From: Pedobacter sp. BS3
Lineage (GTDB): Bacteria; Bacteroidota; Bacteroidia; Sphingobacteriales; Sphingobacteriaceae
Direction of reading: 5' to 3'
NCBI RefSeq assembly: GCF_008274585.1
Contig: NZ_VTRT01000001.1
Location: 124,001 to 188,000 of the forward strand
DNA: 64,000 nt
The translations under genes were made by a program, and so were the position numbers. The notes beneath the pieces were generated by a model. The model ran no database searches. It saw nothing but the letters and a program-made list of their open reading frames with translations, and had not been told where the DNA came from. Numbering within the stretch: position 1 is the stretch's first letter; each line of letters begins with the position of its first letter. Shown piece after piece: positions 21,401-29,846 of the stretch.

Positions 21401-21590
21401 ATACCGACGCTCCAATTAAAGGTTCACCGGTTTCGTCGGTAACACGCCCTTTAACCATTTTTCGCTGTGCATAAAGTTCCTGGATAAATGATCCCTGGAT
21501 AAGTGCTATTATCAAAAATGATAATACATTACGCCATATCTTGTTCTTCACCGATACGGCTGCTTTTGGTTTGGTATTTTTTTCTCTCAT
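18456..21590 (-). CDS. SusC/RagA-family TonB-dependent outer-membrane receptor
   Basis: 1044 residues. After the signal region (ending ELYAQ, about residue 42) comes a carboxypeptidase-regulatory-like domain (VKGRVTDETGEPLIGASVLVKTT), then a plug beginning at LEEVVVVGYGTQRRKDVTGSI with the SusC-typical GSRGSNGVILITSKRG. The long beta-barrel ends in the terminal strand RSFMFGINATF. It imports glycan oligomers with TonB energy. It is the first gene of the susC-susD-GH10-esterase-CE15 operon and diverges from the lacI gene. One perfect LacI-type palindrome lies about 260 bp upstream of its start. Confidence 0.96.
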   Translation of the reverse strand: MREKNTKPKAAVSVKNKIWRNVLSFLIIALIQGSFIQELYAQRKMVKGRVTDETGEPLIGASVLVKTTKVGVSTDTDGNYIISAPSSAILVFSYLGYVSKEVAVGDQNVIDVRLAAAKNSLEEVVVVGYGTQRRKDVTGSIVSVKGETLKEVPTANLQQALQGRAAGLEVQTIGTRPGAGAQIRIRGERSINGSNDPLIVLDGVPYSGTMNDINPDIIESVDVLKDGSATAIYGSRGSNGVILITSKRGSAGETRVSLSTYYGISTPEGKYPVFNATQYRALRDLSTFVGGYQPEELEGIAIGRNTDWQELMYKDGYMTDNNLTISGGSAQGRFSVGGGYFKQTAVLPGQDFGRYSLRAAGDFNIGKRIKVSLTSLNNASVTHGSQFGINTFPILSLSPLMPAYNADGTINKKPAGNIDEKNSAYNPLLLYQDKNSWVDQVRRYRTFNNITGQYEIIDGLKYIFTAGLDFSQEEGDQFRGTDSYFRPGSYNTASVNNSVAYNYLIQNMVTYDKTFAKKHRLSLTGLYSLEQNHAHNTSVQKDSITADFNQFYNLGLSAVTPVAVLNGSEQSSALISYMLRANYVYDDRYMITVTGRRDGSSRLGEGNKWHQYPAVAAGWSIHNESFMKNIRAISALKLRVGYAETSNQAVAVYSTLGGVSSGPRYNFGEDQEVGYYINRIVDPNLDWEYTRTINLGLDFGILNNRVTGTIDWYKARTNKLLYGITLPPTSGIESQFLTNVGKMANHGLEVSLSSVNIKNSRGFNWNTDLNFFFNRNKLLKINGNIDRLLNNQLFVGYPLTVIYDYKKLGIWQLDEAAEAAAYGAVPGQIKLEDNNGIDPSTGLETHQPDGKIDQYDKKVIGSGEAKIQGGITNRFSYKGFDLSFVAYARFGGTLISQIHQPLAGYLTVLDGRRNALAVNYWTPTNPTNDFPMPQAQFSPQTDAWTTLGYYDASFIKIRSINFGYNLSNTLAKKIHAQSLRFYVTAQNPFILYSPYVKAGGLDPEPTGTGNQGVSNPGNIASRALTIGTSYPPTRSFMFGINATF

Positions 21591-21848
21591 AATACTGGTT
21601 GGTTATTAATTTGGAAAATAAACAGTCCTTTACCGGGTATATCCTGCCGGACAGATCTTATAAAATCCTGTTTTTTTAATGCTTATGCTGTACCGAAGCC
21701 TGGCTCTTAACAACATGCATACGTAATGAAGGTGCATCATAGCTGATTAATTAAGGTTTAAAATGTGTCTCCCTGGAATTACTTTTTTAGAACCCCGGGG
21801 GTATGTTAATTAATTGGTTAGGATAAAAGTAAAGAGTTATTTTCATAA

Positions 21849-21864
21849 ATGCAATCGATTGCAT
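21849..21864. promoter_or_regulatory. LacI-family operator 1 (perfect palindrome)
   Basis: ATGCAATCGATTGCAT is a perfect 16-bp palindrome with the central CG typical of LacI-family sites. It lies between divergent susC and lacI. The same core occurs at 21926 and 25658-25695. Confidence 0.8.
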
Positions 21865-21898
21865 AAAATTTTTTATTATTTTTTTATTTATGTTCAGT

Positions 21899-21906
21899 TA
21901 AATTTG
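21899..21906 (+). promoter_or_regulatory. -7 element of the lacI gene
   Basis: TAAATTTG fits TAnnTTTG. A start of transcription about 7 bp later would place operator 2 (21926-21941) inside the 5' leader, suiting autorepression. Confidence 0.45.
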
Positions 21907-21925
21907 TTTTAACCCATATTAAAAA

Positions 21926-21941
21926 ATGCAATCGATTGTAT
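21926..21941. promoter_or_regulatory. LacI-family operator 2, overlapping the lacI start codon
   Basis: ATGCAATCGATTGTAT differs from operator 1 at one base. Its last two bases are the first two of the lacI ATG (21940), so a bound repressor would block its own gene. Confidence 0.75.
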
Positions 21942-22968
21942 GAAAAAGGATAGAGATATTACGATTTATGATATTGCTCATGCACTCCGTATTTCTGCCA
22001 CCACCGTAAGCCGGGGACTGAAAGATCATCCTGCCATCAGTAAAGAAACCAAGAAAAAGATATTGAAAACGGCCGAGCAGATGGGTTACCGGTTTAATGC
22101 TTCTGCCAGCAACCTGCGTATGCGTCGCAGCAATACTATCGGGGTTATTGTGCCCCGGTTAAACAGCAGCTTTATGGCCGATGTAATTGCCGGTATTGAA
22201 AGCGTAGTTAATCAAACAGCTTATAACCTGCTCATCAGCCAGTCGCTGGAAACCATGAGCAAAGAGATATCCGGCACCAAAACCATGTTTACCAATCGCG
22301 TAGACGGCCTCCTGGTATCGCTGGCGTACGATACTTCTTCTATTGACCATTTTATTCCCTTTCTGAATAAAGGCATACCGGTTATTTTCTTTGACCGGGT
22401 GATTGAGCACAAACTTTGCCCTAACATTACCATAGATAACTATAAGGCCGGCTATGAACTTACAGTTCATCTTATTGAACAGGGTTGTAAAAAGCTGGCT
22501 CATGTTACCGGCAATTTATTGCGTAATGTATATGCCGAACGGTACAATGGCTTTTTGCAGGCTCTGGCCGATTATAATATCCCGTTTCATGAAAAGTACC
22601 TGGTGATTAATAACCTCAGCTTATCAGAAGGCCATGTCGCTGCCGATACCTTCATGCAATTGCCGGAACCACCTGATGGTATATTTGTAGCAAACGATGC
22701 CTGTGCAGTGGGGCTTATGCTACAGCTAAAAAAAAGCGGGATACAAATACCGCAGGATATAGCAGTAGCGGGCTTTAATAATGACGCTATGGCTGCAGTG
22801 GTTGAACCGCATTTAACCACCATCAATTATAAGGGCTATGAAATGGGTGAGATAACCGCCCGGCTGCTCACCAGTTATCTTGATAACCAGTCTGATCTTC
22901 AGCAAACCGGTAAAATTGTCCTGCGGTCTGAGCTTATTATACGGGAATCGTCGTTGAAAAAACGTTAG
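21940..22968 (+). CDS. LacI-family transcriptional regulator of the xylan locus
   Basis: 342 residues. The N-terminal LacI helix-turn-helix is at about 7-52 (IYDIAHALRISATTVSRGLKDHP, then ISKETKKKILKTAEQMGYRFN). The ligand-binding domain follows (NTIGVIVPRLNSSFMADVIAGIE, PVIFFDRV, GIFVANDACAVG, VAGFNNDAMAAVVEPHLTTI), resembling periplasmic sugar-binding folds. It probably represses susC, itself and the GH10/GH115 genes through the three ATGCAATCGATTG-type sites, and is released by a xylan-derived sugar or uronate. Xylan loci in Bacteroides more often use hybrid two-component regulators; none is seen here. Confidence 0.92.
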   Translation: MKKDRDITIYDIAHALRISATTVSRGLKDHPAISKETKKKILKTAEQMGYRFNASASNLRMRRSNTIGVIVPRLNSSFMADVIAGIESVVNQTAYNLLISQSLETMSKEISGTKTMFTNRVDGLLVSLAYDTSSIDHFIPFLNKGIPVIFFDRVIEHKLCPNITIDNYKAGYELTVHLIEQGCKKLAHVTGNLLRNVYAERYNGFLQALADYNIPFHEKYLVINNLSLSEGHVAADTFMQLPEPPDGIFVANDACAVGLMLQLKKSGIQIPQDIAVAGFNNDAMAAVVEPHLTTINYKGYEMGEITARLLTSYLDNQSDLQQTGKIVLRSELIIRESSLKKR

Positions 22969-23278
22969 TGTGCCGCTATATCACCCCCGGGCTGAGCTTC
23001 GTGAAGATACGAATGCTGTTAAGTTAAGCCTTCTACACAGCCTGGCGCAAGGTTAAGATTACTTATTTGAATATTTAAAGTTAGACTGCTCAATTATCCA
23101 CTTTTCATTGAGATTGCACTGCTGCGGCTTACCTTTTCATTATAAAAGTCCAGTTGTGCAACAGCCACCTTCACTGGCTTAAGTTTAAGGCTGAGATGAA
23201 TTTTATGGTCATGACAGTCCCGCCTAATGTAAAATATGCAGATATAAGCGCTTTTCTGCGATTGTCCATACCCTGATA
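22969..23278. other. Convergent spacer between lacI and GH3 genes
   Basis: 310 bp with no gene, no copy of the LacI operator and no clear strong terminator hairpin. It reads as a plain intergenic spacer where two transcripts meet. Confidence 0.6.
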
Positions 23279-25471
23279 TCAGTTCACTGTAAAACTTACC
23301 GGCTTTCCTCTGGCAGCCCCAAGTGCCGTACTCCTGTTTAGCGGAGCGGCACCGGCCAGGCTAACCGTATAGGTGCCTTTTTGCAGTACACTTTCGCCGC
23401 GGTCATTGATCGTCTTCATCATATCGGGCGTAATAGTGAAAGCTACCGTTGTGCTTTCGCCGGCCTTCAGGCTAACACGTTTAAAATCTTTAAGCGCAAA
23501 TACAGGCGACTTCACACCACCGTCGGGAGCTGTAATATATAACTGTACCACCTCGTCGCCATCCATTTTACCGGTATTGCTTAGCGTGAACTGTATATTA
23601 ACCGGTGTATTGCGCTTCACTTTCTGAGCTGATAATTTTATAGCTGCATAATTGAATGTGGTATAGCTAAGACCGTATCCAAACGGGTAAAGCGGTTCGG
23701 CGGTCATGTACCGGTACGTGCGACCCTTCATAGAATAATCCTCGTATGGCGGGAGCTGATCCAATGATCTCGGAAAAGTTACGGGCAGCCGTCCCGACGG
23801 CGATCTTTTACCGAAAATGATGTCAGCAATGGCATTTCCGCCTTCTTCGCCAGGATACCAGGCTAAGAGTACAGCATCGGCAAGCTCATGCACTTCGGCC
23901 AGGTTCATTGGACTACCACCGGTTATAATGGCCACTATTTTATTTTTATTGCCTTCGCGAAGCTTTTTCAGAAAATCGATCTGGTTTTGTGGCAGGTTAT
24001 AATCCAGGCGATCCCCGGCATGAGACGAAGCGATAGACTCACCTTCCTCTCCTTCCAACAGTCCGGTAATGCCCATAACCACAAAAGTTACGTCGCACTG
24101 TTTGGCATCGCCGGTTGTCCAGTCAATAGGATTTACATTGGGCCTGTCCAGCAAAATACCCGGCTTATATTGCATCTGGCTGCCGGGTTCTATGCCCGAT
24201 GCCAGGCCTTCCAGAATGGTAGACATTTGCGGATTAATACCATAATAATTGCCAATAAGCGCATCAATAGTAGCTGCATTTGGCCCCGTAACATAATATT
24301 TAGGTAAATTACGCTTTAACGGCAATACACCATTATTTTTTAATAGTACAATAGATTTTAAGGCTGCTTCTTTTGCCAGTGCCCTGTGCTCTGCGCTGTT
24401 AATTACCGTTACCGGGATGTTGGCATACGGGCCGGTAGCTTCTGTATCAAACATGCCGAGCTTAAAGCGGGTGCGCAGCAGGTTAGCCAGGGCGCTGTCT
24501 ATTTCTTTTTCGGTGATAAGTTTTTTCTGAACAGCCTCTGATAAGGCGGCAAACTCATCGCCGCAGTTAAGGTCAACACCACGTTTTACAGCCAAAGCTA
24601 CCGCTTCCGGTTTGCCGGGCACTACGTGATGGCCTTCGTAAAAATCGGCAATAGCACCACAATCGGTAACTACATGACCTTTAAAACCCCATTCGTCACG
24701 CAAAACATCCTGTAGCAGGAATGTATTACCGCAGCAGGCCTCGCCGTTGGTACGGTTATAAGCACACATTACAGCTTCAACGCCGGCATTTACCAGGGCA
24801 TGGAACGCCGGAAGATAGGTTTCACGAAGATCCTTCGCCGAAGCCTCGGCGTTAAACGTATGCCGGAGCTTTTCGGGCCCGCTGTGCACGGCATAGTGCT
24901 TGGCGCATGCAGCAACTTTTAAATGATCGGGGTCTTCGCCCTGCAGGCCCTTTACAAAAGCTACGCCCATCCGCGAAGTAAGCAGCGGGTCTTCACCGTA
25001 AGTTTCCTGTCCTCTTCCCCAACGTGGATCGCGAAAAATATTGATATTGGGTGTCCAGAACGTGAGGCCGCCATAGCGATTATGATAACCTTCTTTTTGA
25101 GCGGCATTATACATAGCACGGGCTTCGTCGGAGATAGCAGAAGATACCTTTTTAATTAATCCGTCATCAAAGGTAGCGCTCAGGCCAATGGCTTGCGGAA
25201 ATATGGTAGCTACACCCGAGCGGCCAACGCCGTGCAGAGCCTCGTTCCACCAGTCGTAAGCCGGAATATTTAGCCGGGGAATGGCCGGACTGGCGTTCAT
25301 CATCTGGTGTATCTTCTCTTCAAGTGTTAAACGGCTTATCAGATCATGTACACGAACGTCAATAGGTTTTGAGGCATCCCGGTACACAGCCGGAGGCTGC
25401 GCTTTGGCCACAAATAAAGTGCACAACAAAAGCAGGCTGGTAATTACTTTTTGATACATGGTAATCATCAT
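23279..25471 (-). CDS. Secreted GH3 beta-xylosidase/beta-glucosidase
   Basis: 730 residues with a signal peptide (MYQKVITSLLLLCTLFVAKAQ type; starting ATG either at 25471 or four codons later). The GH3 N-domain has PNINIFRDPRWGRGQETYGEDP, KHYAVHSGPE and the nucleophile aspartate in GHVVTDCGAI (about 270). The GH3 C-domain has the GLLEGEEGES region, and a fibronectin-III-like end follows (FALKDFKRVSLKAGESTTVAF). The family releases terminal xylose or glucose from oligosaccharides. The xylan context favours beta-xylosidase. It diverges from the GH10/GH115 genes, with the 38-bp operator palindrome between them. Confidence 0.9.
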   Translation of the reverse strand: MMITMYQKVITSLLLLCTLFVAKAQPPAVYRDASKPIDVRVHDLISRLTLEEKIHQMMNASPAIPRLNIPAYDWWNEALHGVGRSGVATIFPQAIGLSATFDDGLIKKVSSAISDEARAMYNAAQKEGYHNRYGGLTFWTPNINIFRDPRWGRGQETYGEDPLLTSRMGVAFVKGLQGEDPDHLKVAACAKHYAVHSGPEKLRHTFNAEASAKDLRETYLPAFHALVNAGVEAVMCAYNRTNGEACCGNTFLLQDVLRDEWGFKGHVVTDCGAIADFYEGHHVVPGKPEAVALAVKRGVDLNCGDEFAALSEAVQKKLITEKEIDSALANLLRTRFKLGMFDTEATGPYANIPVTVINSAEHRALAKEAALKSIVLLKNNGVLPLKRNLPKYYVTGPNAATIDALIGNYYGINPQMSTILEGLASGIEPGSQMQYKPGILLDRPNVNPIDWTTGDAKQCDVTFVVMGITGLLEGEEGESIASSHAGDRLDYNLPQNQIDFLKKLREGNKNKIVAIITGGSPMNLAEVHELADAVLLAWYPGEEGGNAIADIIFGKRSPSGRLPVTFPRSLDQLPPYEDYSMKGRTYRYMTAEPLYPFGYGLSYTTFNYAAIKLSAQKVKRNTPVNIQFTLSNTGKMDGDEVVQLYITAPDGGVKSPVFALKDFKRVSLKAGESTTVAFTITPDMMKTINDRGESVLQKGTYTVSLAGAAPLNRSTALGAARGKPVSFTVN

Positions 25472-25657
25472 GGGTAAGCAGGTTTAATTAAAAGGTTCAC
25501 TGTTTAATGAAGATACTTGTAAAGAACACATCTGTTAATTCAGGTTACGTTGTTCTCAATGCTTCGCATAAGAACTTGCCGGAACCTTATCATCGTAACA
25601 AACTATTGCGCTTTCTCAGGTATCCTTCATTTGGTTAATTACTCAAATATCAGGTAA

Positions 25658-25695
25658 TAAAACAATAAATGCAATCGATTGCATTTATTGTTTTA
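25658..25695. promoter_or_regulatory. LacI-family operator 3 in an extended 38-bp perfect palindrome
   Basis: The core ATGCAATCGATTGCAT (25669-25684) is extended on both sides by matching arms (AACAATAA on the left, TTATTGTT on the right), giving 38 bp of perfect dyad symmetry. It lies between the GH3 gene (minus) and the GH10 gene (plus). The rest of the 395-bp gap (25472-25866) holds no gene. Confidence 0.8.
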
Positions 25696-25866
25696 ATTAT
25701 CCCTATCTTGGCTTTGGTAATCCTTTGCAGATAAGGAATTCTGAATAACTAACCAAACTATTATATTCACTAAAAAATGCATCCAGTGTCATTAAACGTG
25801 TTAATATCATACCTGAAACAGGTTACAAACGGATTATTAAATTCCGTAAGTAAATATGCAAATAGT

Positions 25867-26946
25867 ATGCAAACGTTAGAACAAATAAGGCGTTTCAGGA
25901 GTATTTTACTGCTTATATTTTTACCCCTGACAACCTTTGCTCAAAAGGCAGGGCTGAAAGATTATTATAAAAACTACTTGCCGGTAGGAGTAGCTGTTGC
26001 TCCGGGAAATTTAAACGGCAATGAAGCATCGTTGATAATCCGTGAGTTTAACAGTATAACTCCCGAGAATGCCATGAAAATGGGCCCGATTCATCCCGAA
26101 GAAAACCGTTATTACTGGAAAGATGCCGATTCAATAGTAAACTTTGCACAAAGGCACGGGTTAAAGGTACGCGGACATAATTTGTGCTGGCATGAGCAAA
26201 CCCCTGCCTGGCTTTTCACCGATTCGCAAGGCGATACCGTAAGCAAGGAGGTGCTTTTGCAGCGATTAAAAGATCATATTTATACGGTAGTGAAACGGTA
26301 TAAAGGAAAAATTTATGCCTGGGATGTGGTGAATGAAGCCATAGATGACGACAGCACAAAATTTCTGCGTAATTCGGCGTGGTACAAAATATGCGGCGAT
26401 GAGTTTATTGCCAAAGCTTTTGAATATGCCCATGAGGCCGATCCGCAGGCCCTGTTATTTTATAACGATTATAATACTGAGCGTCCTGAGAAGCGTGAAC
26501 GTGTTTACCGGCTACTTAAGCAGTTGGTTGATCAGGGTGTACCTATAACAGGCGTTGGTTTGCAGGCGCATTGGTCTATTTTCGAACCATCGGCCGGCGA
26601 GCTGCAAACAGCTATTGAAAAATACGCCTCGTTAGGACTAAAAGTTCAGATAACGGAACTGGATGTATCGGTTTATCCCTGGGAGAAGAATATGCGCTCA
26701 CGCAGGCCCGGCGAACAGGATTCCTTCACCCCCGAACTGGAGGAAAGGCAACGGGAACAATATAAAATGATCTTTGATATGTTCAGAAAATATAAAAACA
26801 TAATAACCGGCGTTACATTCTGGAATATATCCGACCGTCATACCTGGCTGGATAACTATCCGGTACCGGGAAGAAAAAATTATCCGCTGTTATTTGACCA
26901 GAACCTGCGTAGGAAACAAGCATACCAGGATGTTATAACATTTTAG
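25867..26946 (+). CDS. Secreted GH10 endo-1,4-beta-xylanase
   Basis: About 359 residues from the ATG at 25867, which gives a signal peptide (RSILLLIFLPLTTFAQ); an ATG 30 codons upstream adds a segment without signal character. GH10 features are ITPENAMKMGPIHPEENRYYW, VRGHNLCWHEQTPAWLF, the acid/base Glu in WDVVNEAID (about 157), GVGLQAHWS and the nucleophile Glu in VQITELDVSV (about 264). Unlike the 699-residue GH10 in this locus it has no inserted CBM. As a single-domain enzyme with an ordinary signal peptide it probably acts in the periplasm on imported oligosaccharides. GH115 follows after 3 bp. Confidence 0.93.
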   Translation: MQTLEQIRRFRSILLLIFLPLTTFAQKAGLKDYYKNYLPVGVAVAPGNLNGNEASLIIREFNSITPENAMKMGPIHPEENRYYWKDADSIVNFAQRHGLKVRGHNLCWHEQTPAWLFTDSQGDTVSKEVLLQRLKDHIYTVVKRYKGKIYAWDVVNEAIDDDSTKFLRNSAWYKICGDEFIAKAFEYAHEADPQALLFYNDYNTERPEKRERVYRLLKQLVDQGVPITGVGLQAHWSIFEPSAGELQTAIEKYASLGLKVQITELDVSVYPWEKNMRSRRPGEQDSFTPELEERQREQYKMIFDMFRKYKNIITGVTFWNISDRHTWLDNYPVPGRKNYPLLFDQNLRRKQAYQDVITF

Positions 26947-26949
26947 ATC

Positions 26950-29823
26950 ATGATGATAACAGGCAAACAACTAAAAAATATGCTGCTTGCAGGTTTAATC
27001 CTGATAAGCACCAGATCATGGGCTATTGATGATAGCTCTTACATTACTTACCAGGATGGCAAAGGCCGGTTTGCGCTTGTGGCTGCCGGAAAGGCAACCC
27101 CATTATTTGTCAGTACCGCCGATTTTTATGGTGTGGTACGTGCCGCCCGCGATTTGCAAAATGATATTTATCAGGTTACCGGAAGCAAACCCTTATTAGA
27201 TACGCTCCATATTCCCACTGTAAAACAGGCAGTACTCATTGGCACATTAGGCAAAAGTCCGCTTATTGACAAGCTGGTGCTGCAAAAAAAGCTGGATGCA
27301 AGCGGACTTTCGGGCAAATGGGAAACGTTTATTATTCAAACTGTCATCCATCCGATGCCGGGCGTAGAAAAAGCGCTTGTAATTGCCGGAAGCGATAAAC
27401 GGGGAACCATCTATGGATTGTATGACCTGTCTGCCCGGATCGGTGTTTCGCCCTGGTACTGGTGGGCCGATGTTCCGGTAAAAAAACACAGCGCCTTGTA
27501 CGTATTGCCCGGAAAGCATACGCTGGGAGAGCCTGCGGTAAAGTACCGTGGAATATTTATTAACGATGAAGCCCCGGCACTTTCGGGATGGGCAAAAGAG
27601 AAATTTGGCGGTTTCAATCATAAATTTTACGCTAAAGTTTTCGAGCTTATTTTACGGTTAAAGGGCAATTACCTTTGGCCGGCCATGTGGGGCAGCGCCT
27701 TTAACGACGACGACCCGCTTAACCCCAAAGTTGCCGACGAATATGGTATCGTGATGGGAACATCGCATCATGAGCCTATGGTAAGGGCGCATGATGAGTG
27801 GCGTCGTTATGGTTCGGGTAAATGGAATTATGCAGAAAATGAAAAAAACTTACAGGAGTTCTGGAGACAAGGCATCAGGCGGATGAACGGTTACGAGAAC
27901 ATTGTTACCATTGGTATGCGTGGCGATGGCGATGAACCCATGACCGAAGGAACGGCCACAGCCCTGCTGGAAAGAATTGTAAAAGACCAGCGGCAAATAC
28001 TGAAAGAAGAAACCGGCAAAGAGCCATCGGCAATACCTCAGCTTTGGGCGCTGTATAAAGAGGTTCAGGATTATTATGATAAAGGTATGCGTGTGCCCGA
28101 CGATGTAACCTTGTTATTGTGCGATGATAACTGGGGCAATATCCGGAAATTGCCCAAATCCGGCGATAGACCCCGGGCGGGGGGCTATGGTATTTATTAT
28201 CATTTTGATTATGTAGGTGATCCGCGGAACTATAAATGGCTTAATACCAACCCCATCACTAAAGTGTGGGAGCAAATGCACCTGGCTTACCGCTATAAGG
28301 CTACTACCATCTGGCTGGTTAACGTGGGCGATATAAAACCTATGGAGTTCCCGACCGAGTTTTTCCTGGACTATGCCTGGTCGCCGGAGAAATGGCCGGC
28401 CGAACGTTTAGAAGACTACACCCGCTTGTGGGCCCGCCGGGAATTTGGCAATAGCTATACTAACGAAATTGCCGCCATAGTTTCGGCATATACCAAATAT
28501 AACGGGCGCCGGAAACCTGAGCTGCTTTCGCCGGATACGTATAGCCTGATAAACTACCGTGAAGCCGAAACCGTGGTTAATGATTACAAAGCTTTAGAGC
28601 AAAAAGCATTAACCATTTACAGGCAGCTTCCGGCCGCTTATCGCGATGCTTTTTACCAACTGGTATTGCATCCTGTTGAAGCATGTGCCAATCTGAATGA
28701 ATTGTATGTAACGGTTGCAAAGAACAGGCTTTATGCTAAACAGGGACGTGCAGAAACCAATGATCTTGCCGCAAAAGCCAGGCAATTATACAATAAGGAT
28801 TCGCTGATAACACGTTACTATAATACAGCGCTTGCCTCGGGAAAATGGAATCACATGATGGATCAAACGCATATCGGGTACACTTACTGGCAGCAACCGC
28901 CATATAATACCATGCCTCAGGTAACAGAAATTACCGTTCCTGCCGTAGCAGATATGGGCATCAGCCTGGAAGGCTCTGAAGATACCTGGCCGCAAAGTCA
29001 GCATAAACCGGTATTACCCATGTTAAACCGGTATGATACATCATCCCGCCGTATTACCTTGTTTAATAAAGGCAGCATACCGTTTAATTTTTCTGTAACC
29101 GCCGGAAAAAGCTGGCTGCTGGTTAGTCCCGCATCCGGAAAGGTTGATAAAACGCAACAAATAAGTATCAGCGTAAATTGGGAAAAAATGCCGGCAGGCA
29201 AATTTACTGTACCCATTACTATAACAGGCCCTGAAAATAAGCAGGTTATTGTTTATGCCGTGGCCGATAACCGGCCGGTAACACTGGCTAAGAATGAATT
29301 TTTGGCTGCTAACGGATATGTATCCATAGAAGCGGCACATTTTACAAAAGCAATTACTGCTAAGGGTATATTCTGGAAAATTTTGCCCGGTTATGGCCGT
29401 ACCTGTGCAGGAATAACGCCTTTTCCCGTAACAGCCTCAAAACAATTGCCGCAAACCGGAAGCCCTTGCCTGGAGTACCGGTTTTTTGTGCCCGATAGCA
29501 CATCTGCAACCGAAGTTCAGGCTTACATTTCGCCATCTATTGATTTTACTGCTTCGGGCGGCTTACATTATGCCATTTCCATTGATGATGAAAAGCCCCG
29601 GGTCATCAATATTCACGCCGATAATTCGGAGGAAGCCTGGAAGCAATCGGTAGCCGATAATATTAAAATACTTAAATCGGTACATAACCGGCTGAAACCA
29701 GGGCGGCATGTATTGCGCTACTGGATGGTAGACCCCGGCGTAGTGCTTCAGAAAATAGTGATCAACCTGGGCGATCTAAAACCAAGCTATTTAGGTCCGC
29801 CCGAAAGTGTTTCGGGAAAGTAA
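26950..29823 (+). CDS. Secreted GH115 xylan alpha-1,2-glucuronidase
   Basis: 957 residues with a signal peptide (KNMLLAGLILISTRSWA). GH115 hallmarks are KYRGIFINDEAPALSGWAKEKFGG, LKGNYLWPAMWGSAFNDDDP, YGIVMGTSHHEPM, VTIGMRGDGDEPM and LLCDDNWGNIRKLP. A C-terminal beta-rich region from about 790 follows the helical part, as in known GH115 enzymes. It removes (4-O-methyl-)glucuronic acid side groups from xylan or its oligomers. It starts 3 bp after the GH10 gene, in the same transcript under the 38-bp operator. With the CE15 esterase it defines glucuronoxylan as the target polymer. Confidence 0.95.
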   Translation: MMITGKQLKNMLLAGLILISTRSWAIDDSSYITYQDGKGRFALVAAGKATPLFVSTADFYGVVRAARDLQNDIYQVTGSKPLLDTLHIPTVKQAVLIGTLGKSPLIDKLVLQKKLDASGLSGKWETFIIQTVIHPMPGVEKALVIAGSDKRGTIYGLYDLSARIGVSPWYWWADVPVKKHSALYVLPGKHTLGEPAVKYRGIFINDEAPALSGWAKEKFGGFNHKFYAKVFELILRLKGNYLWPAMWGSAFNDDDPLNPKVADEYGIVMGTSHHEPMVRAHDEWRRYGSGKWNYAENEKNLQEFWRQGIRRMNGYENIVTIGMRGDGDEPMTEGTATALLERIVKDQRQILKEETGKEPSAIPQLWALYKEVQDYYDKGMRVPDDVTLLLCDDNWGNIRKLPKSGDRPRAGGYGIYYHFDYVGDPRNYKWLNTNPITKVWEQMHLAYRYKATTIWLVNVGDIKPMEFPTEFFLDYAWSPEKWPAERLEDYTRLWARREFGNSYTNEIAAIVSAYTKYNGRRKPELLSPDTYSLINYREAETVVNDYKALEQKALTIYRQLPAAYRDAFYQLVLHPVEACANLNELYVTVAKNRLYAKQGRAETNDLAAKARQLYNKDSLITRYYNTALASGKWNHMMDQTHIGYTYWQQPPYNTMPQVTEITVPAVADMGISLEGSEDTWPQSQHKPVLPMLNRYDTSSRRITLFNKGSIPFNFSVTAGKSWLLVSPASGKVDKTQQISISVNWEKMPAGKFTVPITITGPENKQVIVYAVADNRPVTLAKNEFLAANGYVSIEAAHFTKAITAKGIFWKILPGYGRTCAGITPFPVTASKQLPQTGSPCLEYRFFVPDSTSATEVQAYISPSIDFTASGGLHYAISIDDEKPRVINIHADNSEEAWKQSVADNIKILKSVHNRLKPGRHVLRYWMVDPGVVLQKIVINLGDLKPSYLGPPESVSGK

Positions 29824-29846
29824 AAGCAAGAGGATGAGGCTATCAT

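Larger units (their letters stand above)
21591..21939. promoter_or_regulatory. Divergent susC/lacI control region
   Basis: This 349-bp gap carries no gene. It holds two LacI-type operators (21849-21864 and 21926-21941) and a TAnnTTTG element for lacI (21899-21906). On the minus strand a TACTTTTA (21831 to 21824) lies just inside the first operator and is a weak candidate -7 element for susC. That would leave a leader of over 200 nt before susC, in which no known riboswitch was recognised. Confidence 0.55.
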
